64,000 nucleotides of DNA from Streptomyces aureus (GTDB taxonomy: Bacteria; Actinomycetota; Actinomycetes; Streptomycetales; Streptomycetaceae), in NCBI RefSeq assembly GCF_000725495.1, contig NZ_KL647042.1:1-64000 (forward strand). The letters run 5' to 3'. The notes under the pieces were generated by a model. That model searched no databases and was not told the DNA's origin. It saw nothing but the letters and a program-made list of their open reading frames with translations. Below, piece after piece: positions 11,734 to 19,609 of the stretch (position 1 is its first letter; each line of letters begins with the position of its first letter). Position numbers and translations under genes: made by a program.

Positions 11734-12126
11734 TCAGGAACGCCCGGCGTCGTTCTCCGCGTTCTTCTGCTTGATGCGCGCGGTCTCCTTGCGGACCTCC
11801 GCCTGGGTGGCGCGCTCACGGCGCAGCCACTCGGGCTCCTCCGCCTTCAGCGCCTCGATCTGCTCGGTGGTCAGGGCCTCGCTGACCCCGCCGCGGGCGA
11901 GTCCGGCGATGGAGACACCGAGCTTGGCGGCGACGACCGGCCGCGGGTGCGGACCGGTGCGGCGCAGCTCCTGGAGCCACTCGGGCGGGTCGGTCTGCAG
12001 CGCGTTCAGCTCGGCACGCGAGACGACACCCTCCTGGAACTCGGCGGGGGTGGCCTCGAGGTACACACCCAGCTTCTTCGCCGCGGTGGCGGGCTTCATC
12101 GTCTGGGCGGTCTGGTGCGAACTCAT
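11734..12126 (-). CDS. DUF5997 family protein
   Basis: 130 residues, matching the actinobacterial DUF5997 family as I remember it. Two similar repeats are visible: AKKLGVYLEATPAEFQEGVVSRAELNAL... and AAKLGVSIAGLARGGVSEALTTEQIEAL..., each followed by a PEWL motif, suggesting an internal duplication of a helical DNA- or protein-binding unit. The C-terminus is highly charged. It is divergent from the LysR-like effector-domain gene (79 bp between starts), a pairing that recurs in Streptomyces, so a joint function is likely. No biochemical role is known to me. Confidence 0.8.
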   Translation of the reverse strand: MSSHQTAQTMKPATAAKKLGVYLEATPAEFQEGVVSRAELNALQTDPPEWLQELRRTGPHPRPVVAAKLGVSIAGLARGGVSEALTTEQIEALKAEEPEWLRRERATQAEVRKETARIKQKNAENDAGRS

Positions 12127-12205
12127 GGGGTCAAGGGTATCGAGCGCGCGGAGCCCCGCCGACCATCGCCGGTACGGCCGCGGCGGCCACGCCGGGTAAT
12201 CTGAC

Positions 12206-13003
12206 GTGGTGACCGGCTCCGAAGCATCCCCCGCATTCAGGCTCGCCTACGTCCCGGGGGTGACACCCTCGAAGTGGGTGCGGATCTGGAACGAGCGGCT
12301 GCCCGACGTGCCGCTGGTCCTCGTCCCGGTGGCCGCGGCCGAGGTGTACGACGTCCTGCGGCGCGGTGAGGCCGACGCGGGCTTCGTCCGGCTGCCGGTG
12401 GACGCGGCCGATCTGAGCGCGATCCCCCTCTACACCGAAACAACAGTCGTCGTGGTCCCCAAGGACCACATCGTGGCGGCGGTCGAGCAGGTCTCGGGCG
12501 AGGACCTCGCCGACGACATCGTGCTGCACCCCCTCGACGACCCGCTGGAGTGGGAGCGACTGCCGGGCAGGCCCGCCCTGGAGCGCCCGGCCGCCACCGC
12601 GGACGCCGTCGAACTCGTCGCGGCGGGCATCGGGGTCGTGGTCGTACCGCAGTCCCTGGCCCGGCTCCACCACCGCAAGGACCTCACCTACCGGACGGTC
12701 ACGGACGCCCCCGAGTCGCGGGTCGCGCTCGCCTGGCCCGAGGACCGGACGACCGACATGGTCGAGGACTTCATCGGCATCGTGCGCGGGCGCACGGTCA
12801 ACAGCACCCGCGGGCGCACCCAGCCCCCGGCCGCGGCGAAGTCGTCCAAGCAGGCTCCCCGGAAGACGGACTCGGGGGGCGGTGCCCGGCGCAAGCCCGC
12901 GCCCGGCAAGGGCGGTGCCAGGGGCGCGGCCAAGAACGCCCGCGGCGGCAACGGCGGCCCCAAGGGCGGCGCGAAGCGCGGAAAGCCCCGCCGCAGCTCC
13001 TGA
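12206..13003 (+). CDS. LysR-type effector-binding domain protein without HTH
   Basis: 265 residues. From about residue 10 it reads as a LysR-type substrate/effector-binding domain (RLAYVPGVTPSKWVRIWNER, the ADAGFVRLPVD segment, VELVAAGIGVVVVPQSLA), but the usual N-terminal winged HTH of about 60 residues is absent. The last 60-70 residues are a Lys/Arg/Gly/Pro-rich tail, which could bind nucleic acid non-specifically. GTG-GTG at 12206/12209 leaves two possible starts. It is divergent from DUF5997; that protein has repeat units that could provide DNA recognition. Function unknown. Confidence 0.8.
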   Translation: MVTGSEASPAFRLAYVPGVTPSKWVRIWNERLPDVPLVLVPVAAAEVYDVLRRGEADAGFVRLPVDAADLSAIPLYTETTVVVVPKDHIVAAVEQVSGEDLADDIVLHPLDDPLEWERLPGRPALERPAATADAVELVAAGIGVVVVPQSLARLHHRKDLTYRTVTDAPESRVALAWPEDRTTDMVEDFIGIVRGRTVNSTRGRTQPPAAAKSSKQAPRKTDSGGGARRKPAPGKGGARGAAKNARGGNGGPKGGAKRGKPRRSS

Positions 13004-13191
13004 CCCACCCGGCGACCCCCGGGGCGCCCGCCCGATCCGGATCTCACCCCCGCCCACCCAGTCCGGATCTCGCCCCGGCGACCCGCCCGGCCGCCCGCCG
13101 ATCCCCGGCTCCCGCCCCCCGGTGACCCACCCAGGCCGGCTGCCCGATCCGCCCAGGTCCGGCTCCGCCCCGGAATGCTCTCCGGCGGCGC
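13004..13191. other. Intergenic region before merR gene; no gene seen
   Basis: C-rich spacer between the LysR-domain gene and the MerR promoter. It contains imperfect direct repeats of the type CCGGATCTC near 13036 and 13063 and long CCCG runs. No ORF with coding character or RNA gene is seen. Confidence 0.5.
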
Positions 13192-13222
13192 TTGACCTGG
13201 AGCGCGCTCCAGGTTCTACGGT
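13192..13222 (+). promoter_or_regulatory. MerR-type promoter/operator with 19-bp spacer
   Basis: TTGACC (13192-13197) and TACGGT (13217-13222) are separated by 19 bp, the long spacer typical of MerR-controlled promoters. The spacer is filled by a perfect 20-bp palindrome at 13195-13214 (ACCTGGAGCG and its complement). Transcription would begin at or next to the ATG at 13229, implying a leaderless message. Confidence 0.8.
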
Positions 13223-13228
13223 TTTCCC

Positions 13229-13648
13229 ATGAGCAGCGGACAGCCCCTCTCGCACCCCGTGGAACCGACCCTCACGATCGCCCAGGTCGTCGAGCGCACC
13301 GGCCTCTCGCACGACACGCTGCGCTACTACGAGAAGGCCGGCCTGATCGAACGGGTGGGCCGGACCACCGGGAACCAGCGGCGTTACCGCGCGGCCGATC
13401 TGGCCTGGCTGGAGTTCCTGATCCGGCTGCGGGAGACGGGCATGCCGATCGCGGACGTCCGGAGGTTCGCCGAACTGCGCTCCCGGGGCGACGAGACGGT
13501 CCCCGAGCGGCTGGCGATGCTCCGCGAGCACGGGGCCGGCCTCAGGGAACGGATCCGCGCGCTGCGCCGCGACGCGTCCGCTCTCGAAGACAAGATCGAC
13601 CACTACGAACGGCTGCTGGAGCGGCCGGGATCGGACGACCTGATATGA
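13229..13648 (+). CDS. MerR family transcriptional regulator
   Basis: 139 residues. The N-terminal winged HTH of MerR type (LTIAQVVERTGLSHDTLRYYEKAGLI) is followed by the wing (RRYRAADLAWLEFLIRLRETGM) and a C-terminal coiled coil (about 95-130). There are no conserved Cys for metal binding, so this belongs to the organic-ligand or redox-insensitive branch. It sits directly behind a perfect palindrome in a 19-bp-spaced promoter, so autoregulation is likely. Its stop overlaps the start of the carboxymuconolactone decarboxylase-like gene, the probable target and partner. The inducer is unknown. Confidence 0.9.
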   Translation: MSSGQPLSHPVEPTLTIAQVVERTGLSHDTLRYYEKAGLIERVGRTTGNQRRYRAADLAWLEFLIRLRETGMPIADVRRFAELRSRGDETVPERLAMLREHGAGLRERIRALRRDASALEDKIDHYERLLERPGSDDLI

Positions 13649-14097
13649 GCGACACGGTGAGGAACGGCGAGTCCACCACCCGCGAGGAGCGCTTCGGGCA
13701 CGGCATGAAGGTGCTCGACGAGGTGGACGGGGAGGCCGGGCGCCGGGTGCTCGCCGCGCTCGGGGACATCAGCCCCGAGCTGGGCCACCAGATCGTCGCA
13801 TGGGGCTTCGGCGACATCTACGACCGGCCCGGACTCGCCCCGCGCGACCGCCAGTTGGTCACCCTCGGCATGCTGACCGCGCTCGGCGGCTGCGAGCCGC
13901 AGCTGGAGGTGCACGTCAACGCCTCGCTGAACGTGGGGCTGTCCCCGGAGCAGATCGTCGAGGCGCTGCTGCACTCCGCCGTCTACTGCGGCATGCCGAA
14001 GGCGATCAACGCGACCCTGGTGGCGAAGAAGGTGTTCGGCGAGCGCGGGCTGCTGCCGGCCGGTGCCGAAACTGCCGCGGCGGGTTCGGCAGGATAG
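13645..14097 (+). CDS. Carboxymuconolactone decarboxylase family protein
   Basis: 150 residues, of the gamma-carboxymuconolactone decarboxylase/AhpD-like all-helical family. Conserved: LAPRDRQLVTLGMLTALGG, then E-x-x-x-E-x-H (QLEVHVNASLNVGLSPEQI) and EALLHSAVYCGMPKA. No CxxC pair is present, so it is the decarboxylase/lactonase-like rather than the peroxidase-reducing type. ATG at 13645 overlaps the merR stop (ATGA), so the two are co-translated. The substrate is unknown; with no other aromatic-degradation genes nearby I would not call it PcaC. A role in detoxifying a small ligand sensed by the MerR partner is inference. Confidence 0.88.
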   Translation: MSDTVRNGESTTREERFGHGMKVLDEVDGEAGRRVLAALGDISPELGHQIVAWGFGDIYDRPGLAPRDRQLVTLGMLTALGGCEPQLEVHVNASLNVGLSPEQIVEALLHSAVYCGMPKAINATLVAKKVFGERGLLPAGAETAAAGSAG

Positions 14098-14157
14098 GGG
14101 AGGCCGGGGCGCGCCGAGGGGCTGCGCCGGGCCGGACGGAACGGAGAGCGGGACGGC

Positions 14158-14610
14158 ATGGGTGGGTTCTGGCCGGTGGAGGACGTCCTGGCGTATCTGG
14201 GCGGCGCCTGGCGCGTGGAGCGCTCGGTGCGGGACCTCGCGAGCGGCGCCGAGGGGCGGTTCACCGGCATGACGGTGTTCGATCCCCTCGAGGGCTCCGG
14301 GCTGCTGCACCGGGAGTCGGGCACGTTCGTGTGGCAGGGCGTCGCGCGGCCCGCCGAGCGGACGCTGCGGTTCCTTCCCGGCGACGGCCCGGGGAGGGCT
14401 CTGGTCCGGTTCGCCGACGGCCGCCCCTTCCACGACCTGGACCTCACGAGCGGGCACTGGGTCACCGACCACCCGTGTTCGGCGGACCTCTACCGGGGCG
14501 AGTTCACCGTCCGGGACGAGCACCACTGGCGGTCGCTCTGGCGGGTGCGGGGGCCCGCGAAGGACCTGGTGCTCACCACCGACTACACACGACAGGCCAC
14601 CGCCGGCTGA
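14158..14610 (+). CDS. DUF6314 family protein
   Basis: 150 residues, recognised as the DUF6314 family: a compact beta-rich, lipocalin-like fold with conserved W (GAWRVERSVRDL), FTGMTVFDP, LHRESGTF, RFADGRPFHDLDL and the C-terminal SLWRVRGPAKDLVLTTDYTR. Such proteins may bind a hydrophobic ligand but have no assigned function. The ATG is preceded by a GGAG-containing stretch. It is 60 bp downstream of the carboxymuconolactone decarboxylase-like gene on the same strand, so possibly the same transcript. Confidence 0.8.
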   Translation: MGGFWPVEDVLAYLGGAWRVERSVRDLASGAEGRFTGMTVFDPLEGSGLLHRESGTFVWQGVARPAERTLRFLPGDGPGRALVRFADGRPFHDLDLTSGHWVTDHPCSADLYRGEFTVRDEHHWRSLWRVRGPAKDLVLTTDYTRQATAG

Positions 14611-14681
14611 CCCGCGTCCAGCCGCCACTGCCCGACACGCACCCGTCCGCCGCCGCCCGACCCGCGTCCGGCCGCCGTCGG

Positions 14682-15275
14682 CTACACGCGGCCGACCTGG
14701 GCCGGCGCGCCGTCGACGCGCAGGTTCCAGCGGCCCGCCCGGCCCGTCACGGTGATCGCCGACAGGGGGCGGACGTCGATGTTCCAGTAGGTCGAGGGCG
14801 GTGCCTTGAGCGCGTAGACCAGCGCGGCCCGGACGACCGAGGGTTCGGCGACCGCGACGATGCTGCCGCCGTCCTCCCCGGGCCGGGTGTCGAGCCAGGC
14901 ACCGACCCGGGCGATGAAGGCCAGCAGGCTCTCACCGCCGTGGGGCGTGGAGCGGGGATCGGACAGCCAGGAGTCCACGGCCTCGGGCTCGCGGGCCATG
15001 GCCTCGCCCAGGGTGAACCCCCGCCACCGGCCCATGTCGCAGTCACGCAGGGCGAGCTGGACGAGGGGGGCGTAACCGAGGACGTCGCCGGTGGCCCGGC
15101 TGCGGGGTGTCGGCGCGCAGTAGCGCAGCTCGGCCGCGGCCAGCGGCAGCAGCCCGGCGGCGGCGCGCTGCGCTTCCTCCCATCCCGCCTGGTCCAGCGG
15201 CCGGTCGTCCTCGAAGCGCTCCGCCAGCAGCGCGGAGCTGCGTGCCGCGGCGACGAACGTGACCCGAAGATGCAT
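14682..15275 (-). CDS. Histidine phosphatase-like protein lacking catalytic histidines
   Basis: 197 residues with the overall phosphoglycerate-mutase/histidine-phosphatase pattern: an N-terminal strand, DRPLDQAGWEEAQRAA, the DCDMGRWRGFTLGEA segment, TPHGGESLLAFIARV and a final VVRAALVYAL helix. The signature RHG is replaced: the first strand reads VTFVAAARSS, so the phospho-accepting His is missing, and the second conserved His before VVRAAL is replaced by EPS. It should therefore be catalytically dead or use different chemistry, perhaps as a binding protein. Convergent with DUF6314. Fold call is confident; function is not known. Confidence 0.75.
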   Translation of the reverse strand: MHLRVTFVAAARSSALLAERFEDDRPLDQAGWEEAQRAAAGLLPLAAAELRYCAPTPRSRATGDVLGYAPLVQLALRDCDMGRWRGFTLGEAMAREPEAVDSWLSDPRSTPHGGESLLAFIARVGAWLDTRPGEDGGSIVAVAEPSVVRAALVYALKAPPSTYWNIDVRPLSAITVTGRAGRWNLRVDGAPAQVGRV

Positions 15276-15462
15276 GCGCAGATCGTGGAGCGCCCGCCTC
15301 CACAGGTCAAGGGTGTCACGCAGAGTATCCGAATATTCACTGCGGCATCAGCCACCGGCCTGTGCCCCGGCTGTGCGGCGTTCCCGGGTCCGGTCCTCGG
15401 GCGGGTACGGCCGGGGCGGCTCCCCCCGGGGGCGGGGTGTCGCGGAGTCCGCGCGCGTCCGG

Positions 15463-16899
15463 TCAGGTCCGCACCTCGTCGTACGCCTCGGCCAGCCGCC
15501 GTACGCCCTCCGTGATCTCCTCGGTGCCCGCCACCGCCGCGAAACTCAACCGGAGCTGCGCGGCCGGGGGTTCGGCGCTGTAGTAGGGGCGGCCCGGGGT
15601 CACGGCCACGCCCGCGCGCAGGGCGGCCGCGGTGAACGCGGACTCGTCGGTGCCGTCGGGCAGCCGCGCCCACAGGTGGTAGCCGCCGAACGGGACGTGG
15701 GGCAGGGCGAGTTCGGGCAGCCGCAGTCGCAGGGCCGCGGTCATGGTGTCGCGCCGGGCCTTCAACTCGGCCGAAACCGTACGCAGATGACGCGGCCAGG
15801 CGGGCGAGCCGACGAGTTCGAGGGCGGCCTCCTGGAGCGGGCGCGGCACGAAGAAGGTGTCGACGACCTGGATGGCCCGCAGCCGTTCCAGCACCGGACC
15901 GCGCGCGGCCAGGGCGCTGACCCTGAAACTCGGCGAGGTGGCCTTGGTCAGCGAGCCGACGTGCACCACGACTCCGTCGGGGTCCTCGGCGGCCAGCGGA
16001 CGCGGGAGCGGCGGGGCGTCCTCGTGGACCAGGCGGCGTACGAAGTCGTCCTCGACGACGAAGGCCCCGGCTTCCCGCGCGATGCGGAGCACCTCGCCAC
16101 GCCGCTCGGGCGCGAGCACGGCACCGGTCGGGTTCTGGAACAGCGGCTGGCAGACGAAGACCCGGGCGCCGGTCGCCCGGAAGGCGTCGGCCAGGAGGTC
16201 GGGCTTGACCCCGTCGGGGTCGACCGGGACGGGGACGGGGCGCAGCCCGGCGGCGCGGGCGATGGCGAGCATGCCCGGATACGTGGGCGACTCGACCAGG
16301 ACCGGGGCGCCGGGCGGCGCGAGGGCGCGCAGGGCGGTCGTGAGGGCGGTCTGGCCGCCCGCCGCGACCAGGACGTCGGCGGCGCCGATCGCCCCGCCGA
16401 TGCCCCGGGCGAACCACTCGCGCAGTTCGGGCAGTCCCTCCATGGGCGGCCGGGACCACGCGCCGGGGCGGCGGCCCGCCCGGGAGAGGGCCGCGCCCAT
16501 GGCCCGCTCCGGCTGGAGCGAGGGGTGCAGATAGCCGCCGTTGAACTCGACGACGCCGGGAGGCGGCGCGGCGAGGGAGACCAGTACGCCGGAGGCGTCC
16601 ACGGTGCGGGGGACGGCCTCGGCCGCGGCGTCCGCACTGAGGGCGATCTCCTGCCACGAGGTGTCCCCGGTGGACGCGACGCCCGGCCGGGGTCGGGCGC
16701 GGAAGGCGCCGGCGCCCGGCCGGGTGACCACCAGGCCCTCCGCGGCGAGCTGGGCCAGCGCTCGCGACACGGTCACCGGACTCACGCGGAACCGCTCGAC
16801 CAGGACCCGGCTGGACGGCAGCTTTCCACCCGGAGAGTAGCGGTCGAGCTCTTTTCTCAGACTGTTCGCCAGGTCACCCACACTGCTACGCTCTTGCAT
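15463..16899 (-). CDS. MocR-type regulator (GntR HTH fused to PLP aminotransferase domain)
   Basis: 478 residues. An N-terminal GntR winged HTH (about 5-70: ELDRYSPGGKLPSSRVLVER, then SPVTVSRALAQLAAEGLV) joins a fold-type-I aminotransferase-like domain (about 110-470). PLP-site features include QPLFQNPTGAVLAPERR, VVEDDF with the pyridine-binding Asp, and the Schiff-base Lys in VGSLTKATSPSFR. MocR proteins sense PLP-amino acid adducts and control a neighbouring gene, here most likely the divergent EamA transporter. The ATG at 16899 overlaps the transporter ATG by two bases (CATG), so both promoters lie inside each other's coding ends or both messages are near-leaderless. Confidence 0.92.
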   Translation of the reverse strand: MQERSSVGDLANSLRKELDRYSPGGKLPSSRVLVERFRVSPVTVSRALAQLAAEGLVVTRPGAGAFRARPRPGVASTGDTSWQEIALSADAAAEAVPRTVDASGVLVSLAAPPPGVVEFNGGYLHPSLQPERAMGAALSRAGRRPGAWSRPPMEGLPELREWFARGIGGAIGAADVLVAAGGQTALTTALRALAPPGAPVLVESPTYPGMLAIARAAGLRPVPVPVDPDGVKPDLLADAFRATGARVFVCQPLFQNPTGAVLAPERRGEVLRIAREAGAFVVEDDFVRRLVHEDAPPLPRPLAAEDPDGVVVHVGSLTKATSPSFRVSALAARGPVLERLRAIQVVDTFFVPRPLQEAALELVGSPAWPRHLRTVSAELKARRDTMTAALRLRLPELALPHVPFGGYHLWARLPDGTDESAFTAAALRAGVAVTPGRPYYSAEPPAAQLRLSFAAVAGTEEITEGVRRLAEAYDEVRT

Positions 16900-16915
16900 G
16901 AGAGCACAGAGTAGC
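16885..16915. promoter_or_regulatory. Possible MocR operator between divergent starts
   Basis: An inverted repeat GCTAC (16885-16889) / GTAGC (16911-16915) brackets the overlapping start codons, with CTCT (16891-16894) and AGAG (16901-16904) between. It lies exactly where both divergent genes begin. Assignment to the adjacent MocR regulator is inference. Confidence 0.45.
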
Positions 16916-17854
16916 GCTATCGATCGGACCGGGATAGCGGTCCGCACCGGCGCCGAGTCCCCCGCCACCACGGCCGCCCCGAGCCCCGCTCCGGCGGACC
17001 GCCGCTCGGGCACGCTTCTGGCGGCCCTCGGGGTCACCGCCTTCTCCCTCACGTTCCCCGCGACCGCCTGGGGCCTCGAAGGGTTCGGCCCCTGGTCGCT
17101 GGTGACCGTGCGCTGCGTCCTCGCCGCGGTCCTCGCGGGCGGCTGTCTGCTGGCGCTGAAGATCCCCAGGCCCGCCCGTCGGCATCTGCCGGGGCTCGCC
17201 GTGGTCGCCGCCGGTGTGGTCCTCGGCTTCCCGCTGCTGACGACCCTCGCCCTGCGGTCCTCGACCACGGCCCACGCCGCCGTCGTCGTCGGGCTGCTGC
17301 CGCTGACGACGGCGCTGTTCTCGGCGCTGCGCACCGGCGCCCGGCCCTCGCGGACGTTCTGGGTCGCGGCCTGCGCGGGTGCGGCGGCGGTGATCGCGTT
17401 CACCGTGCAGCAGAGCGGCGGTGCCCTGACCGGTGCGGACGCCTATCTGTTCGGGGCCCTGCTGATCTGCGCGGCGGGCTACACCGAGGGCGGCCGGCTG
17501 GCCCGGGTGATGCCGGGCTGGCAGGTCATCGGCTGGGCCCTGGTCCTGTGCCTGCCGCTGAGCGTTCCGGGCGCGCTGCTCGCGCTGTCGTACGAGCCGG
17601 TGCATCTGACGGCGCACGGCGTGGCCGGGCTGCTGTGGGTCGCGGCCGGTTCGCAGTTCCTCGGCCTGGTCGTCTGGTACCGGGGCATGGCGTCGATCGG
17701 GATCCCGAAGGCCAGCCAGTTGCAGCTCGCCCAGCCGCTGCTCACACTGGTGTGGTCGGTACTGCTCCTGGGCGAGCGGCTCACCCCGCCGGCGCCCCTG
17801 ACGGCGGCCGCCGTCCTCGTCTGCATCGCTCTGACCCAGCGGGCACGGGGCTGA
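16898..17854 (+). CDS. EamA family (drug/metabolite) transporter
   Basis: 318 residues with about ten hydrophobic segments in two EamA halves (about 38-165 and 175-315), characteristic of DMT-superfamily amino-acid or metabolite exporters. The N-terminal 35 residues are polar and Ala/Pro-rich. Segments such as AAVVVGLLPLTTALFSAL and SQLQLAQPLLTLVWSVLLLGE are typical of EamA repeat ends. Only one good start (16898) exists, face to face with the MocR gene. Regulation by that MocR protein is expected; the substrate is unknown. Confidence 0.88.
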   Translation: MRAQSSAIDRTGIAVRTGAESPATTAAPSPAPADRRSGTLLAALGVTAFSLTFPATAWGLEGFGPWSLVTVRCVLAAVLAGGCLLALKIPRPARRHLPGLAVVAAGVVLGFPLLTTLALRSSTTAHAAVVVGLLPLTTALFSALRTGARPSRTFWVAACAGAAAVIAFTVQQSGGALTGADAYLFGALLICAAGYTEGGRLARVMPGWQVIGWALVLCLPLSVPGALLALSYEPVHLTAHGVAGLLWVAAGSQFLGLVVWYRGMASIGIPKASQLQLAQPLLTLVWSVLLLGERLTPPAPLTAAAVLVCIALTQRARG

Positions 17855-17945
17855 CCCGCACGCACCGGCCCGGGCGGCCGGCGCCCCGGGCCCTGACCCC
17901 AGGACCGCGGACCGCCGCTCCCGTACAGACGAGGAGACCGTTCAG

Positions 17946-18155
17946 ATGCACGCAAGCAAGGGCGACAAGCTGGTGCAGCACGGCAGGACCGTCGGCCAGC
18001 ACGACAAGGTCGCGGAGATCACCGAGGTCATGGGCGCGGAAGGCGCTCCCCCCTACCGCGTGCGGTTCGAGGACGGTCACGAGGCAGTGTGCCTGCCGGG
18101 CCCGGACTCCGAGATCCGCCACGGTGACATGCCGCGGCGGGACATGCCGCGGTAG
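17946..18155 (+). CDS. DUF1918 domain protein
   Basis: 69 residues, a typical single-domain DUF1918 protein: MHASKGDKLVQHGRTVGQ at the start, then the small beta-barrel segment YRVRFEDGHEAVCLPGPDSEI. The ATG follows a clear Shine-Dalgarno (GAGGAGA, 17931-17937). The C-terminus carries a short repeat (GDMPRRDMPR). DUF1918 resembles Tudor/KOW-like barrels, but no role has been shown that I know of. It lies 91 bp behind the EamA gene, possibly a separate transcript. Confidence 0.88.
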   Translation: MHASKGDKLVQHGRTVGQHDKVAEITEVMGAEGAPPYRVRFEDGHEAVCLPGPDSEIRHGDMPRRDMPR

Positions 18156-18193
18156 GACGACGACAGCACGGCCGGACGGACGCCGGCGGGCTC

Positions 18194-19441
18194 TCAGCGC
18201 GGGGGCTTCGCCGGCTGCCGGTAGTGGTCGGCGACGACGCGTGCCATCGCGCCGATGCGGTCGGCGCCGGCCTCCGAGGCCGCGAAGAAGACGTGCCCGC
18301 GCACTTCGGGGTGGCTGCGGGCGAGGGTGAGGTGCCGGGAGAGTTCGGCCGGGTCCTGCCAGGCCGGGGGCTGCGCCGGGTCGCCCGCCTTGTACAGCGC
18401 CTCACCCGCGTACAGCTGCACGCCCGTACCCCGGGCGACCCGCGCCCACCAGGGGAGCAGCTTCGCGTAGTCGGCGGCGGGGAAGCCGATGTTCCAGTAC
18501 AGCTGGGGGCAGATGTAGTCGATCCAGTGCTCCCGGACCCATTTCCTGGTGTCCGCGTACAGGTCGTCGTAGGTCTGGACGCCGGCCCGGGTCGGTGAGC
18601 CGAGCGGGTCGGTCGAGGCGTTGCGCCAGACGCCGAAGGGGCTGATCCCGAAGCGGACCCCGGGGCGGGCCTGCTTGACGCCCGCCGCCATCTCCAGCAC
18701 CAGCCGGTCGATGTTGTGGCGCCGCCAGGCCGCCCTGCTTCCGAAGCCCGCGCCGTGCTCGGCGTACGCCGCGTCGTCGTCGAAGCGCTCGCCGCGCACC
18801 GGGTACGGATAGAAGTAGTCGTCCCAGTGGACGCCGTCGACGGGATACCGGCGCACCGCGTCCAGCATCGCCGCGCGGACGAACGTGCGGACCGCCGGCA
18901 GTCCGGGGTTGTAGTAGAGCTTGCCGCCGTACGGCACGGTCCAGCCCGGATGGAGTCGCGCGGGGTGCGTGGGGGCGAGCTTCCGGGGGTCCGGCTGTCC
19001 GGAGACGCGGTACGGGTTGAACCAGGCGTGCAGTTCCAGGCCGCGGGCGTGGGCCTCGCGCACCGCGGTGCCCAGCGGGTCCCAGCCGGGGTCCTTGCCC
19101 TGGACGCCGGTCAGGTAGCGGGACCACGGCTCGTAGGGCGAGGGCCACAGCGCGTCGGCCGCGGGACGGACCTGGAAGAACACCGCGTTGAGACGCAGAC
19201 GCACCGCCGTGTCCAGACGGCCGAGGAGTTCGGCGCGCTGGCGTGCGGGGCTCAGACCCGTACGGGAGGGCCAGTCGCGGTTGGAGGCGGTCGCCAGCCA
19301 CATGCCCCGCAGGGCACGGGGAGCCGCCGCCCGGTCCGGCGCGGCCTCCTTCCGGGCGGCCGTGGCATCGCCCGGCGCGGCGAGGCCCGACAGTGTCGCG
19401 AGCGCGGCCGCGGTGAACGCCCTGCGTGGCAGTCGCCCCAT
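18194..19441 (-). CDS. Exported GH10-like glycosylhydrolase (GHL10 family)
   Basis: 415 residues. The N-terminus is a Tat-type signal (PRRAFTAAALATLSGLAAP, cleavage near ATAA). The mature part is the GHL10 (glycosyl hydrolase-like 10) TIM barrel seen in YngK/FenI-type cell-wall-associated proteins: LRGMWLATASNRDWPS, LNAVFFQVRPAADALWPS, LELHAWFNPYRVSG, VDGVHWDDYFYP, FGISPFGVW, YICPQLYWNIGFP. The substrate in this family is uncertain; a peptidoglycan or other cell-wall glycan is likely. It is divergent from the 3-hydroxyacyl-CoA dehydrogenase gene. Confidence 0.87.
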   Translation of the reverse strand: MGRLPRRAFTAAALATLSGLAAPGDATAARKEAAPDRAAAPRALRGMWLATASNRDWPSRTGLSPARQRAELLGRLDTAVRLRLNAVFFQVRPAADALWPSPYEPWSRYLTGVQGKDPGWDPLGTAVREAHARGLELHAWFNPYRVSGQPDPRKLAPTHPARLHPGWTVPYGGKLYYNPGLPAVRTFVRAAMLDAVRRYPVDGVHWDDYFYPYPVRGERFDDDAAYAEHGAGFGSRAAWRRHNIDRLVLEMAAGVKQARPGVRFGISPFGVWRNASTDPLGSPTRAGVQTYDDLYADTRKWVREHWIDYICPQLYWNIGFPAADYAKLLPWWARVARGTGVQLYAGEALYKAGDPAQPPAWQDPAELSRHLTLARSHPEVRGHVFFAASEAGADRIGAMARVVADHYRQPAKPPR

Positions 19442-19536
19442 ACCTGTACCCCCTACGTTGCGAAGTCGTCCGGTCACGGAACGTATCGCGCTCCAGCATG
19501 CACCACCCCGACGATCGATCATCGATACTTGGGGGT

Positions 19537-19548
19537 AACGTGCACGTT
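19537..19548. promoter_or_regulatory. 12-bp palindrome upstream of hydroxyacyl-CoA dehydrogenase
   Basis: AACGTGCACGTT is a perfect palindrome in the 168-bp divergent gap, 61 bp before the dehydrogenase start. It could be an operator; no cognate regulator is adjacent. Confidence 0.35.
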
Positions 19549-19609
19549 CGGAGCAGGGACCGAACAACGGACGACCTGCCGGGCCGTGCAGATCAGCGAA
19601 GGGGACGAT

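Noticed and set aside
17866..17900. GC-rich inverted sequence between EamA and DUF1918 genes as terminator
   Set aside because: Arms are short and interrupted, no better than background GC pairing.
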